From an uncultured Alphaproteobacteria bacterium (GTDB taxonomy: Bacteria; Pseudomonadota; Alphaproteobacteria; HIMB59), in contig CABYGG010000009.1 of assembly GCA_902518505.1 (NCBI GenBank), positions 1-46,365 of the forward strand: 46,365 nt of DNA. The letters run 5' to 3'. Each line of letters begins with the position of its first letter. Position 1 is the stretch's first letter. A program made the position numbers and the translations under genes. The notes beneath the pieces are model-generated. The model did not search any database. It was not told the origin of the DNA and was given only the letters and a program-made list of their open reading frames with translations. Shown piece by piece: positions 18,395-27,179 of this stretch.

Positions 18395-19401
18395 ATGACT
18401 TTTCCTTTAAAGATCCCATTTGGCCTAAAAATAAGAACGACAATTAATATCGCAAAAGAGATCGCAAATTTATAATCAGTAGAGATAAATTGTATTAGTG
18501 TGCTTGGTTCTAAACCTTCAGGCATGATGTACTTAAAAAATTTTTTATAAGCGTAGGTAAGACCTATTTCAGAGAAAGCAATTAGAAATCCCCCGTAAAA
18601 TGCACCTAAAGGATTTCCAATACCACCAACAATTGTTGCTGCAAAAATAGGTAGAAGGTTATTAAAATAAGTAAATGGCTTAAAACTTTTATCCAATCCA
18701 TACAAAGTTCCAGCGACAGTTGCTAAAATTGAAACGATTATCCAAGTAAGTAAAACAATTTTTTTAGGATTGATACCTGATAGCAAAGCTAAATCCTCAT
18801 TATTAGAATAAGCTCTCATAGATTTGCCTGTTTTTGTTTTATTTAAAAAATAAAAAAGTATGGAGCAAGTAATAATTGTTGTAATCAATGTTATTACTTG
18901 TGTTGATTTTAATGCAAGTCCCTCATTTAATCCAGTCATTTGCTTAAACTCTTTAGCTTTCATAATAAACTTATGACCATCCATAAAGTTTATATCGTTT
19001 GGTCCGATGATAATTCTAACCACTGCGTTTAAAACAAACATAATACCAAGACTAACAACTATAAAAGTTACAGGATCACTTTTTTTATTTCTATAATATT
19101 CAAATACTGTTTTGTCAAAAAATAAGCTCACTGCAATCGTCAATAGGATACCAACTGGTAACGCTAGTAAAGCAGTTGGAAGTAAGCCAAACGTAATTCC
19201 TTTTGACTGTAAAAACCAAGTAACAAGGATTACAATCATTGTTCCAAAAGCCATTAAATCCCCATAAGCGAAGTTAGCAAATCTTAAAACGCCATAAATA
19301 AGAGTTACTCCAATCGCACCCAAAGCCAACTGTGATCCATAAGTTATTCCGGGCACAATAATAAAATTAGTTAGAAGTATGATTGAGTTTAAAAAATCCA
19401 T
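18391..19401 (-). CDS. livH: Branched-chain amino acid ABC permease LivH-like
   Basis: A 336 aa polytopic membrane protein. Family signatures: GAIGVTLIYGVLRFANFAYGDLMAFG near the N terminus and MRAYSNNEDLALLSGI in the loop that contacts the ATPases. VGGIGNPLGAFYGGFLIA follows in the last third. It forms the inner-membrane channel with the LivM-like protein. The gene abuts livF without spacing and overlaps livM by four bases, so livG-livF-livH-livM is one transcript on the minus strand. Confidence 0.92.
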   Translation of the reverse strand: MDFLNSIILLTNFIIVPGITYGSQLALGAIGVTLIYGVLRFANFAYGDLMAFGTMIVILVTWFLQSKGITFGLLPTALLALPVGILLTIAVSLFFDKTVFEYYRNKKSDPVTFIVVSLGIMFVLNAVVRIIIGPNDINFMDGHKFIMKAKEFKQMTGLNEGLALKSTQVITLITTIITCSILFYFLNKTKTGKSMRAYSNNEDLALLSGINPKKIVLLTWIIVSILATVAGTLYGLDKSFKPFTYFNNLLPIFAATIVGGIGNPLGAFYGGFLIAFSEIGLTYAYKKFFKYIMPEGLEPSTLIQFISTDYKFAISFAILIVVLIFRPNGIFKGKVI

Positions 19402-20103
19402 TTAACCACCTAAAAAAGCCTTCCTTATCTCTTTGTCATTAAGAAGATAATCACCTTTGCCTTCGTAAGCATTTTTCCCTGTCACTAAAATATAACCTCG
19501 GTCAGATATTTCTAATGCTTGGCGGGCATTTTGCTCAACCATTAGTATAGCTATGTTTTGCTTTTTTATATTTAGTATGTGTTCAAATAATTCTGTCATT
19601 ATTACAGGTGAAACCCCTGCAGTTGGTTCGTCTAGCATTAAAACATTTGGCTCAGTCATTAAAGCTCTGGCGATTGCAACCTGCTGTCGTTGACCACCTG
19701 ATAATTCGCCTGCAAATTGATCTTTTTTCTCTTTAATTATAGGAAATAAATCATACATCTCCTCTAATCTCGTTGATATATTTGCATCATTTAAAAAGGC
19801 ACCCATCTCTAAGTTCTCTTTTACTGTTAATTCTGTGAATATATTCTTAATTTGCGGTACAAAGGAAATACCAAGCTTTATTCTATCTTGTGTTTTAAGC
19901 TTTGTGATATCTTGCCCATCAAGTACGACATTTCCATTTTTTAAGTCAAGTATACCAAGCATTGCTTTCATTGCTGTCGATTTACCAGCACCATTAGGTC
20001 CAAGAATGGATACAATTTCACCTCTGTTAACACTAAAAGAGCATTCCTCAATAATATTTACACCTCCATAACCACCTGTTAAATTTGAAGCAGAAAAAAA
20101 CAT
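19402..20103 (-). CDS. livF: Branched-chain amino acid ABC ATPase LivF-like
   Basis: A 233 aa ABC ATPase. Walker A GPNGAGKST, signature LSGGQRQQVAIARAL, Walker B VLMLDEPTAG and the switch region MVEQNA are intact. The MVEQNARQALEISDRGYIL end is typical of LivF. Works in the cytoplasm as a heterodimer with the LivG-like subunit encoded just upstream; the two genes share one base. Confidence 0.92.
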   Translation of the reverse strand: MFFSASNLTGGYGGVNIIEECSFSVNRGEIVSILGPNGAGKSTAMKAMLGILDLKNGNVVLDGQDITKLKTQDRIKLGISFVPQIKNIFTELTVKENLEMGAFLNDANISTRLEEMYDLFPIIKEKKDQFAGELSGGQRQQVAIARALMTEPNVLMLDEPTAGVSPVIMTELFEHILNIKKQNIAILMVEQNARQALEISDRGYILVTGKNAYEGKGDYLLNDKEIRKAFLGG

Positions 20104-20879
20104 TATTTTTTTAATCCCTTACCTAAATAAGACTCAATAACCTGTTCATTTGACTTAACATCCTCAGCAGATCCTTTAAAAAGAACTGATCCCTCAGCTA
20201 AAACTATTACGGGGTCACACAACTCACTTATAAAGTTAAAATCATGTTCAATCATACAAAATGTGTAACCTTTATCTTGATTAAGTTTTAAAATTGAGTC
20301 ACTTATGTCTCTAAGGAGTGTTTTATTAACTCCTGCACCAACTTCATCTAAAAAAACTATTTTAGCATCTACCATCATTGTTCTTGCCAATTCTAAAAGT
20401 TTTTTTTGACCTCCAGATAAATTTCCAGCTCTCTCATTTTTAAGGTGTTCAATTTTTAAAAATTTTAAAACTTCCATGGCTTTATCTTTTATTAATTCAT
20501 CCTCTTTTTTAATTTTTTGACTATTCATCAACGAATATAGAAGCCTTTCACCTTTTTGATTACCTGGCACTACCATTAAATTTTCAATAACTGTCATATT
20601 TGAAAATTCGTGTGCTATTTGAAATGTTCTTAATACTCCTAAATGAAATAAGTCGTGCGACTCTTCATTAGTTATTTCAACACCATTATAGAAAACTTTA
20701 CCTGTATCTGGCTTAAGATTACCAGTAATTACATTAAATAACGTAGTTTTGCCAGATCCATTGGGTCCAATAATACCTGTTATAGCTTTATCCTTAATTT
20801 CTAAGGAGCAATCATTTAGTGCAACTAAACCACCAAATGTTTTTACCAAATTTTCAACTTTTATTAAAATATTGTTCAT
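20103..20879 (-). CDS. livG: Branched-chain amino acid ABC ATPase LivG-like
   Basis: A 258 aa ABC ATPase with Walker A GPNGSGKTT, signature LSGGQKKLLELARTM, Walker B IVFLDEVGAG and the switch MIEHDFNFI, the LivG pattern. It is slightly divergent in Walker B, where DEPxxG is DEVGAG. First gene of the minus-strand liv operon; its promoter should lie in the AT-rich 63 bases between its start and tRNA-Arg. Confidence 0.91.
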   Translation of the reverse strand: MNNILIKVENLVKTFGGLVALNDCSLEIKDKAITGIIGPNGSGKTTLFNVITGNLKPDTGKVFYNGVEITNEESHDLFHLGVLRTFQIAHEFSNMTVIENLMVVPGNQKGERLLYSLMNSQKIKKEDELIKDKAMEVLKFLKIEHLKNERAGNLSGGQKKLLELARTMMVDAKIVFLDEVGAGVNKTLLRDISDSILKLNQDKGYTFCMIEHDFNFISELCDPVIVLAEGSVLFKGSAEDVKSNEQVIESYLGKGLKK

Positions 20880-20942
20880 TTAAAAATTAATGCATATTAA
20901 AGTAGAAAATATAAAGTTGAAGTGGTAAATATTCCAATAAAT

Positions 20943-21019
20943 GCGCTCTTAGCTCAGCTGGATAGAGCATCTGCCTTCTAAGCAGAGGGTCGCAGGTTCG
21001 AATCCTGCAGAGCGCGCCA
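20943..21019 (+). tRNA. tRNA-Arg (anticodon UCU)
   Basis: 77 nt cloverleaf. Acceptor GCGCTCT pairs with AGAGCGC, followed by G and an encoded CCA. The anticodon loop CTTCTAA gives TCT at 20977-20979, and the T arm GCAGGTTCGAATCCTGC is intact. Reads AGA, the main arginine codon in an AT-rich genome. It sits at the edge of the unusual catabolic region that begins at 21113. Confidence 0.97.
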
Positions 21020-21081
21020 TAAGATATAATTGTATCTCATGTGCCAAAAAAAAGTTATTTTCAAATAAAATCGCATTAATT

Positions 21082-21102
21082 TATATCTCATATATAGATA
21101 TA
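21082..21102. terminator. Possible weak hairpin terminator after tRNA-Arg / end of HAD gene
   Basis: TATATCT (21082-21088) and AGATATA (21096-21102) can pair around a seven-base loop, followed on + by a T-rich stretch. The stem is almost all A-T, so it is weak. It sits between the tRNA (+) and the convergent HAD gene, where a terminator is expected. Confidence 0.35.
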
Positions 21103-21112
21103 TTTTTATTTA

Positions 21113-21766
21113 TCAATTTTCAAAAATTGAAATATCTAATTTATTCAAACATTTTTTACAATAACTGAAATCATCGTCCACATGAAATAGTCCTGGAAAT
21201 GCAATACATTCAACGTTAGCCCTAAGAGCTGATAATGCACTATCAAGTGAATCTTCGATTGCGATACATTTATCTCGGTTTACGCCTAAATCATTAAGAG
21301 CCTTAATATAAATATCTGGTTCAGGTTTTACTTTTTTTATTAATTCATTGTTTCCAATAAATTCAAAATCTTTCTTTTCTATTTTTTTATTAAGAGTCTT
21401 AAAAATAGCATCAATATTTTCAATAGAAGTTGTTGACGCTAGACCAATTTTAATATTATGTAACTTAGCGTATTCAATTACCTCTAAAACTCCATCACGA
21501 GGATTAATATAATTATTTTTTAAATAATTATTAAAAAAAAGAGTTTTAATTTCTCTTACTTTTTTTGAGTCAACAAATTTTTTCTTTAAATTAGAAAAGT
21601 AATTGACTCTGTTAGCTCCACCTGATTTTTTTAGTAAATTCTTATAATTGTCTTTACTCCAATACCAATCTAAACCTAATGTTTTGAAAGCTTTATTAAA
21701 AGATTGCCTTTGAATATCTGATGTTTCAACTAAGGTCCCAATTGAACCAAATATGACTGCTTTCAT
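21113..21766 (-). CDS. HAD-family protein lacking the catalytic aspartates
   Basis: A 217 aa protein of HAD subfamily I (beta-phosphoglucomutase/CbbY-like). Motif I, normally FDxDGT with the Asp nucleophile, reads FGSIGT (residues 6-11), so both the nucleophile and the acid/base Asp are missing. The other motifs look intact: LASTTS (motif II), KKVKPEPDIY (motif III Lys) and IAIEDSLDSALSA (motif IV acids). Two in-frame starts exist (TTG at 21769, ATG at 21766); the ATG is preferred. It ends the minus-strand group SnoaL, HisD-like, ATPase, SDR, HAD. A binding or regulatory role, or unusual chemistry, is inferred. Confidence 0.8.
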   Translation of the reverse strand: MKAVIFGSIGTLVETSDIQRQSFNKAFKTLGLDWYWSKDNYKNLLKKSGGANRVNYFSNLKKKFVDSKKVREIKTLFFNNYLKNNYINPRDGVLEVIEYAKLHNIKIGLASTTSIENIDAIFKTLNKKIEKKDFEFIGNNELIKKVKPEPDIYIKALNDLGVNRDKCIAIEDSLDSALSALRANVECIAFPGLFHVDDDFSYCKKCLNKLDISIFEN

Positions 21767-21799
21767 CAAATTACTAATAAAATTTATTTAAAATAATTC

Positions 21800-22567
21800 T
21801 TATTGTGCTGTCCAACCACCGTCAATCACTAAAGATGTCCCTGTAATCATTGAAGATGCATTAGAAGCTAAATAAACTGTTGCAGTAGCAATATCACTTT
21901 CTTTAGCTAGTCGACCAAGAGGTATATTTTTTAATACCATATCTTTGAATTTTTTATCTTTAAAAAATTTTTTAACCATAGGTGTTTCTACAAAGGTTGG
22001 GCAAATAGAGTTTACACGAATATTTTTTGTAGCTAAATCTAAAGCCATACCTTTTGTTAAACCTTCTATTCCAAATTTTGACATATTATAGATGCTTCTT
22101 TTAGGCGCGCCAACTTTTCCCAATTGAGAAGACATATTAATTATGCTTCCCCCAATAGATTTTCTATTTTTGTTAGTCAACATTTTCTTGATTGATAATT
22201 GGGCAACATGAAAAGCTATTTTTAAATTAAGATCTATCATGTAATCCATATCTTCTCTTTTAATTTTAGTAAAATGCGCTGGACGATTTGTTCCTGCATT
22301 GTTGACAAGAATATCAATTTTTCTAATTTTTTTAAAAACAGCATTTAATTCCTCTATATTAAATAAATCACATTCAAAAAATGTACATTTTCTTTTATAT
22401 GAAATAATTTTTTTTTGCACGCCCAATAAATCTTTTTTAGTTCTACTTATGATTATTAAATCTGCACCTGCTTGTGCCAAAGCAATAGCACATGCTTTTC
22501 CGATACCTTTACCAGCTCCAGTTACAAGTGCTGTTTTATTTTTTAAATTAAAATTTTTCAAATACAT
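21800..22567 (-). CDS. Short-chain dehydrogenase/reductase (SDR)
   Basis: A 255 aa classical SDR: NAD(P)-binding TGAGKGIG near residue 16-23, NNAG, catalytic Ser in SIINMSSQLG, YNMSK with the catalytic Tyr and Lys, and a C-terminal SSMITGTSLVIDGGWTAQ. Such enzymes oxidise alcohol groups of sugars, polyols, steroids and hydroxy acids. The substrate is not readable, but its place beside a sugar-type ATPase and a HisD-like alcohol dehydrogenase suggests a step in the same breakdown pathway. Confidence 0.87.
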   Translation of the reverse strand: MYLKNFNLKNKTALVTGAGKGIGKACAIALAQAGADLIIISRTKKDLLGVQKKIISYKRKCTFFECDLFNIEELNAVFKKIRKIDILVNNAGTNRPAHFTKIKREDMDYMIDLNLKIAFHVAQLSIKKMLTNKNRKSIGGSIINMSSQLGKVGAPKRSIYNMSKFGIEGLTKGMALDLATKNIRVNSICPTFVETPMVKKFFKDKKFKDMVLKNIPLGRLAKESDIATATVYLASNASSMITGTSLVIDGGWTAQ

Positions 22568-22590
22568 ATATACATTTACAATTATAATTT

Positions 22591-23649
22591 TTATTTATTA
22601 AAAAGAATAATTTTTTCAAAGTTAAATTTAACATTTATAATATCACCAGTTTTAACTGAAATATCACCGTCGCATTCAACCACCACAGGTTCAACATGAC
22701 TATCTAAGTAGATAAAAGTACTTGAGCCAAGTTTTTCAACAACAAAAGCTTTGCTACGCCAGTTGTAATCATTGTCAAAACTTACGTGGATATTTTCAGG
22801 CCTTATACCAACAATGAGTTCTTGTTTTTTAAAATTTATATCATTTTCATAATTAAATATAAATTTGGAATTTAAAAATTCTATTTCAATATCATTTTTG
22901 TTTTTTGAAATAAATTTAGCTGGAATAAAATTCATTTTGGGTGAACCTATGAAACCAGCAACAAATAAGTTATTTGGTTTATTATATAATTCTAAAGGTT
23001 TGCCTAATTGAGAAATCTTGCCCTCATCCAGTACGACTATCTCGTCTGATAGTGTCATAGCCTCAGTTTGATCATGAGTTACATATATCATTGTTGCATC
23101 AAGTTGTTCATGTAATTTTGCCAACTCAACCCTCATTTGAACTCTTAAAGCAGCATCTAAGTTCGAAAGAGGTTCATCGAATAAAAAAACTTTCGGTTTT
23201 CTTGTTATAGCTCTTCCTATTGCAACACGTTGACGTTGCCCACCTGATAATTGTTTTGGTTTTCTATCTAACAATTCTTCGATTTGTAATATTTTAGCTG
23301 CCTCTTTAACTCTGCTATTTATCTCATCCTTTGATTTCTTTTCTATCTTTAATCCAAAAGCCATATTTTCAAATACAGTCATATGTGGATACAGAGCGTA
23401 AGATTGGAAAACCATAGCTATTCCTCTATCTCTTGGTGGTAAGTCATTAACAGATTTATTATTTATAAGAATGCTTCCTGAATTAATTTCCTCTAGACCA
23501 GCTATCATTCTTAAGAGTGTTGATTTTCCACAACCAGAAGGACCAACGAGTGTTGTAAAAGACTGATCTTTAATTTTTAGAGAAAAATCTTTGATAACAT
23601 GAGTTTTACCATAATATTTATTTATTGATTGTAATTCTATTTCAGCCAT
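22591..23649 (-). CDS. UgpC/MalK-type sugar ABC importer ATPase
   Basis: A 352 aa CUT1-family ATPase. Walker A GPSGCGKST (36-44), Q-loop VFQSYALYPHMTVFENMAFG, signature LSGGQRQRVAIGRA, Walker B VFLFDEPLSNLD and switch YVTHDQTEAMTL are all canonical. The C-terminal third is the OB/TOBE regulatory domain (VGIRPENIHV). MalK-type ATPases power importers of sugars, polyols and glycerol-phosphate compounds. No permeases are adjacent. The nearest matching pair, with a binding protein, is at 32747-35963 on the other strand, and the two probably form one transporter. Confidence 0.92.
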   Translation of the reverse strand: MAEIELQSINKYYGKTHVIKDFSLKIKDQSFTTLVGPSGCGKSTLLRMIAGLEEINSGSILINNKSVNDLPPRDRGIAMVFQSYALYPHMTVFENMAFGLKIEKKSKDEINSRVKEAAKILQIEELLDRKPKQLSGGQRQRVAIGRAITRKPKVFLFDEPLSNLDAALRVQMRVELAKLHEQLDATMIYVTHDQTEAMTLSDEIVVLDEGKISQLGKPLELYNKPNNLFVAGFIGSPKMNFIPAKFISKNKNDIEIEFLNSKFIFNYENDINFKKQELIVGIRPENIHVSFDNDYNWRSKAFVVEKLGSSTFIYLDSHVEPVVVECDGDISVKTGDIINVKFNFEKIILFNK

Positions 23650-23679
23650 TTTGTTAATCCAAATAAACTCTAAAACATA

Positions 23680-25005
23680 TTATTGATCTTTTAACTTAGA
23701 TATTGGTTTTCCATACTCTACATTTACACCACCAAATCTTCTTGCACGAACATTACATTGTTCTGCGTGACCAATAAAACCCTCTAAATATGATAATCTT
23801 GATCCATATTCTGCAATTTTTGTAGCTGCTTCATCGGTTGTAATTTTTTGATAGGTATGAGTCTTTATGAATTTACCAACCCATAAACCACCAGTGTATC
23901 TTCCAGCTTTTTTTGTCGGTAATGTATGGTTTGTTCCTATTACTTTATCTCCATTCGCAACATTTGTTCTTGCACCCAAAAAAAGTGCTCCATAAGATGT
24001 CATATTTTTTAAAAACCATTCATCTCTATCTGTCATTACTTGAACATGCTCTGAAGCTATCTCATTAGCTTTCATTAACATTTCATCATAACTTTCACAT
24101 AAAATTATTTCACCATAATCTTTCCAGCTAACACCAGCAGTATCTCTTGTTGGTAAAATTTTGAGCAGTCTATCTATTTCTTTTATTGTTTCTGTTGCTA
24201 AATCTCTTGAATTAGTAATCATTATTGCAGGGGAATTATAACCGTGCTCTGCTTGACCAAGAAGATCAGTAGCACATATTTCTGCGTCTACAGTATCATC
24301 GCAAATAATCATTGTTTCGGTAGGACCGGCAAATAAATCGATCCCAACCTTACCGAATAATTGCCTTTTTGCTTCTGCAACATATGCGTTTCCAGGACCA
24401 ACAATCATATCTACTGGTTCTATGGTCTCAGTTCCAATAGCCATAGCACCAACACCTTGCATTCCACCTAAAACGTATATTTCATGAGCTCCTCCCATTT
24501 TCATAGCTGTAACTACAGCAGCATTTGGTTTTCCTTGATAGGGTGGTGTTGTTGCTATTATTCTAGGAACTCCAGCAACTGAAGCGGTGACTACAGACAT
24601 ATGTGCTGATGCCACCATTGGAAATTTTCCAGCAGGAACATAACAGCCAACAGATTGAACAGGTATATTTTTATGTCCAAGAATTACACCTGGTTGAGTT
24701 TCCACTTCAATTTCACTTAAACTTTTTAATTGTGCCTCAGCAAACGATCGAACTTGTTTTTGAGCAAATCTAATATCCTCTTTGTCATTATCAGAAACTT
24801 CATCCACTAAATTACTTATTTCATCTTCAGATAATCTAAATGAACTAGGTGAGTATTCATCAAATTTCTCTGATAATTCTCTTACATAACTATCTCCCTT
24901 TAATTCAATTTCCTTTAAAGTGTTTTCAACTACTGCTTTAACTTTATTGTTTTCTTCAGCTCTTTGTTTTTCATTTAGGCTTTTTTTGATAAATTCAACT
25001 GTCAT
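23680..25005 (-). CDS. Histidinol dehydrogenase-family alcohol dehydrogenase, HpsN-like
   Basis: A 441 aa NAD- and zinc-dependent dehydrogenase of the HisD fold. Zinc and catalytic positions can be matched: QAEH (two zinc ligands), SEHVQ (catalytic Glu-His), [13 protein letters not shown] (zinc Asp) and the C-terminal GHAEQ His. Enzymes of this fold oxidise an alcohol to a carboxylate in two NAD steps. No his gene is nearby, and the chain lies in an apparent catabolic cluster. The [15 protein letters not shown] end resembles sulfopropanediol 3-dehydrogenase (HpsN) and related HisD paralogues as I remember them. A catabolic substrate is therefore inferred, its identity unknown. It starts two bases after the SnoaL gene. 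Confidence 0.85.
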   Translation of the reverse strand: MTVEFIKKSLNEKQRAEENNKVKAVVENTLKEIELKGDSYVRELSEKFDEYSPSSFRLSEDEISNLVDEVSDNDKEDIRFAQKQVRSFAEAQLKSLSEIEVETQPGVILGHKNIPVQSVGCYVPAGKFPMVASAHMSVVTASVAGVPRIIATTPPYQGKPNAAVVTAMKMGGAHEIYVLGGMQGVGAMAIGTETIEPVDMIVGPGNAYVAEAKRQLFGKVGIDLFAGPTETMIICDDTVDAEICATDLLGQAEHGYNSPAIMITNSRDLATETIKEIDRLLKILPTRDTAGVSWKDYGEIILCESYDEMLMKANEIASEHVQVMTDRDEWFLKNMTSYGALFLGARTNVANGDKVIGTNHTLPTKKAGRYTGGLWVGKFIKTHTYQKITTDEAATKIAEYGSRLSYLEGFIGHAEQCNVRARRFGGVNVEYGKPISKLKDQ

Positions 25006-25007
25006 TT

Positions 25008-26117
25008 TTATTTCTTATGAACTAATTTGAGCACATCTATTCCTAATTGAAGTAAAATATGGACAATATCTATTGGTACCCAATTTTCCCTAATAAGACC
25101 CTCATTATGTAAATAAAAATCCATTACTCTCATAGTAACTAATTTATTAGTAGGTTCATATCCTAGCCAATCACTTGAACCGTGTGTTGCTTGAATACTG
25201 TGCCAACCACCTGTCATTGAATAATTACCATCACCTATTTCAATGTAATGACCAATTTTCCAATAATTTCTTTCTTTAAATGTTAATCTAAATGGTAGCT
25301 GATGATGCTCAATAAAACCTTTTAAACCTCTAGCAGTGCCTATACCACAGGGTCCGTACCACATCATTTTCGGATGCCAATAATCTTTTTGAGGATGATT
25401 AATTAATTTCTGTCTAACACTATCTTTAGTAGCTCCAGTCTCAGTTTCTGGTTTTATATCTAAACTTCTTTGCATCGTAAGACCCTGATCAAGAGTTCTA
25501 GCTGATAAATCAGAGTCTAGGTTTTCAAAAGTTGTTCCGTCTCCAGTAATAGGTCCTGGCCACATTTCTTCTATACCCAAAGATGAATTAATAGGCCAAA
25601 AACCTGCTTGCCTTATGAAATCCATTATATCAATTAACACATGAGAATTGATTATTTTTTCATTTTCTATTTGATGAACTTCACAAATTCGTAAATGAAT
25701 TGTTTTACCATTGGAGGGAACTCCTAACCATGGATTGACAAAAGTGCCAGTCAAATGACCAACAGTTGAGACATAAACCCTATCTTGAAAACTTCCTCCA
25801 ATTATTAAATTATCTCTTCTCTCTAAATCTGGAAAAGAATTCAGTAATGGTTTCCAAAGGGTATTAATTATTTCATCAATGCCTTTTATATGATTTACAG
25901 GGTGGAATGCATAGATTTCAGCATTTTCATGATATGCATTCTTTATATTTTGACTTAAATCACTTTCTTTGGACTCAGAAATTTTTTTAAGAAGATTTTT
26001 AATTTTTTTTTTATTTAATATATTTTCTTTAGGGTCCAAATTTATAATTTTTGCCCCACTTTTAATTGGAATACCGGTATCAAAATTTTTAATTTCGCTC
26101 AAGTTATATTGCCTCAC
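25008..26117 (-). CDS. Double SnoaL-like protein, type A copy 1
   Basis: A 369 aa soluble protein with two NTF2/SnoaL-like halves. First half, about 60-180: [32 protein letters not shown] and a [11 protein letters not shown] strand. Second half, about 240-365: [27 protein letters not shown] and [17 protein letters not shown]. Members of this superfamily include polyketide cyclases, ketosteroid isomerases and dehydratases. The GTG at 26117 is the likely start. It is a clear paralogue of the gene at 29985. First gene of a minus-strand operon with the HisD-like enzyme, ATPase, SDR and HAD, and divergent from the bicupin. Confidence 0.75.
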   Translation of the reverse strand: MRQYNLSEIKNFDTGIPIKSGAKIINLDPKENILNKKKIKNLLKKISESKESDLSQNIKNAYHENAEIYAFHPVNHIKGIDEIINTLWKPLLNSFPDLERRDNLIIGGSFQDRVYVSTVGHLTGTFVNPWLGVPSNGKTIHLRICEVHQIENEKIINSHVLIDIMDFIRQAGFWPINSSLGIEEMWPGPITGDGTTFENLDSDLSARTLDQGLTMQRSLDIKPETETGATKDSVRQKLINHPQKDYWHPKMMWYGPCGIGTARGLKGFIEHHQLPFRLTFKERNYWKIGHYIEIGDGNYSMTGGWHSIQATHGSSDWLGYEPTNKLVTMRVMDFYLHNEGLIRENWVPIDIVHILLQLGIDVLKLVHKK

Positions 26118-26202
26118 CTATCTAATATAAATAAATATTACTTTGATTAACTTCATAATTTAAATAATATTTAACAAAATGAGGAAATTTAAATTCTAAT
26201 TA

Positions 26203-27177
26203 ATGACGCAGGATATTAACAGTCGTTTGGTAAAGTTTAATGAACTAATTCCAAGTAAAGTTCCATTTGTAGAAGGGAAGCTCAAAGGACATCAAGATAG
26301 ACTGAATTATTCTATAGTTGGCCCTGGAGTGAGTGAGGATACCAAGCAAAACGTTAAAATAGCTGAAGAACATGGCTTCAATATCGGTGCAGTAAGTGCC
26401 GCTCCAATGAATGGATCGGGACTTCATAGCCACACGACTGCAGAAGTATTTTTGATATTTTCAGGCTCTTGGCGCTTTTATTGGGGCACAGATGGTAAAG
26501 AGGGCGAAGTAGTTTTAAACAAGGGAGATGTTGCTTCATTTCCCACTAATATGTTTCGAGGATTTCAAAATGTAAGTGATGAAAACGCATTAATATTTGT
26601 TGTCCTTGGAGAAAATGATCCGGGTGTGATAACATGGACACCAAAAGTTTTAGAAAAAGCAAAAGAGTCTGGAATGGTTTTATTAAATGACAATACCTTA
26701 ATTGATCTTGATAAAAATAAAATACCAGACGGAAAAGCTGCCCTTGAACCTATTAAAGAAAAAGATCTAGAGTCTTTCGATCATTACACTTCTGAAGAAA
26801 TTGAAAAATATGTAATACGTTATGAAAATAAGGATAAATATTTAAAAGATGATGAGCATTATAACTCTAATTCAATTTTAAATTACCTTGACCATTTTAA
26901 TGTTCATAACAAAGATTTTGAGCCAAACATAGACCATAATACTGGCTTTGGTTTGACAATGTTAAAAGGTAAGAATGCTCACATTCATCCGTACACATTA
27001 AAAGAGTCTGAAGTTTATTTATGTTTAGAGGGTGAATGGGAAGTAACTTGCAATGATCAAAAAACCACAATTGGACCAAACGACTCTTTCTCGTCTCCAA
27101 GAGGATCAAATAGAAGTTTAAAAAATATTAGCAATCAAGAAGGAAGTATCTTTATTATACGACAAAAAAACCTCTAA
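26203..27177 (+). CDS. Two-domain cupin protein (bicupin)
   Basis: A 324 aa protein with two cupin barrels. The first holds HSHTTAEVF (H75, H77, E81) and then FPTNMFRGFQN, where the usual motif-2 His is an Arg. The second holds HIHPYTLKESEVY (H261, H263, E271) and SSPRGSNRSLKN. Three likely metal ligands remain in each domain. The middle part is charged and probably a linker. Bicupins include oxalate decarboxylases, gentisate dioxygenases, isomerases and lyases; this one cannot be assigned. It leads a + strand operon with a SnoaL, an RraA-like and a MetE-like gene. The 85-base gap before it must hold divergent promoters. Confidence 0.78.
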   Translation: MTQDINSRLVKFNELIPSKVPFVEGKLKGHQDRLNYSIVGPGVSEDTKQNVKIAEEHGFNIGAVSAAPMNGSGLHSHTTAEVFLIFSGSWRFYWGTDGKEGEVVLNKGDVASFPTNMFRGFQNVSDENALIFVVLGENDPGVITWTPKVLEKAKESGMVLLNDNTLIDLDKNKIPDGKAALEPIKEKDLESFDHYTSEEIEKYVIRYENKDKYLKDDEHYNSNSILNYLDHFNVHNKDFEPNIDHNTGFGLTMLKGKNAHIHPYTLKESEVYLCLEGEWEVTCNDQKTTIGPNDSFSSPRGSNRSLKNISNQEGSIFIIRQKNL

Positions 27178-27179
27178 TA

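Noticed and set aside
23680-25005. Histidinol dehydrogenase of histidine synthesis
   Set aside because: No other his genes nearby, catabolic context, and a C terminus closer to HpsN-type paralogues.
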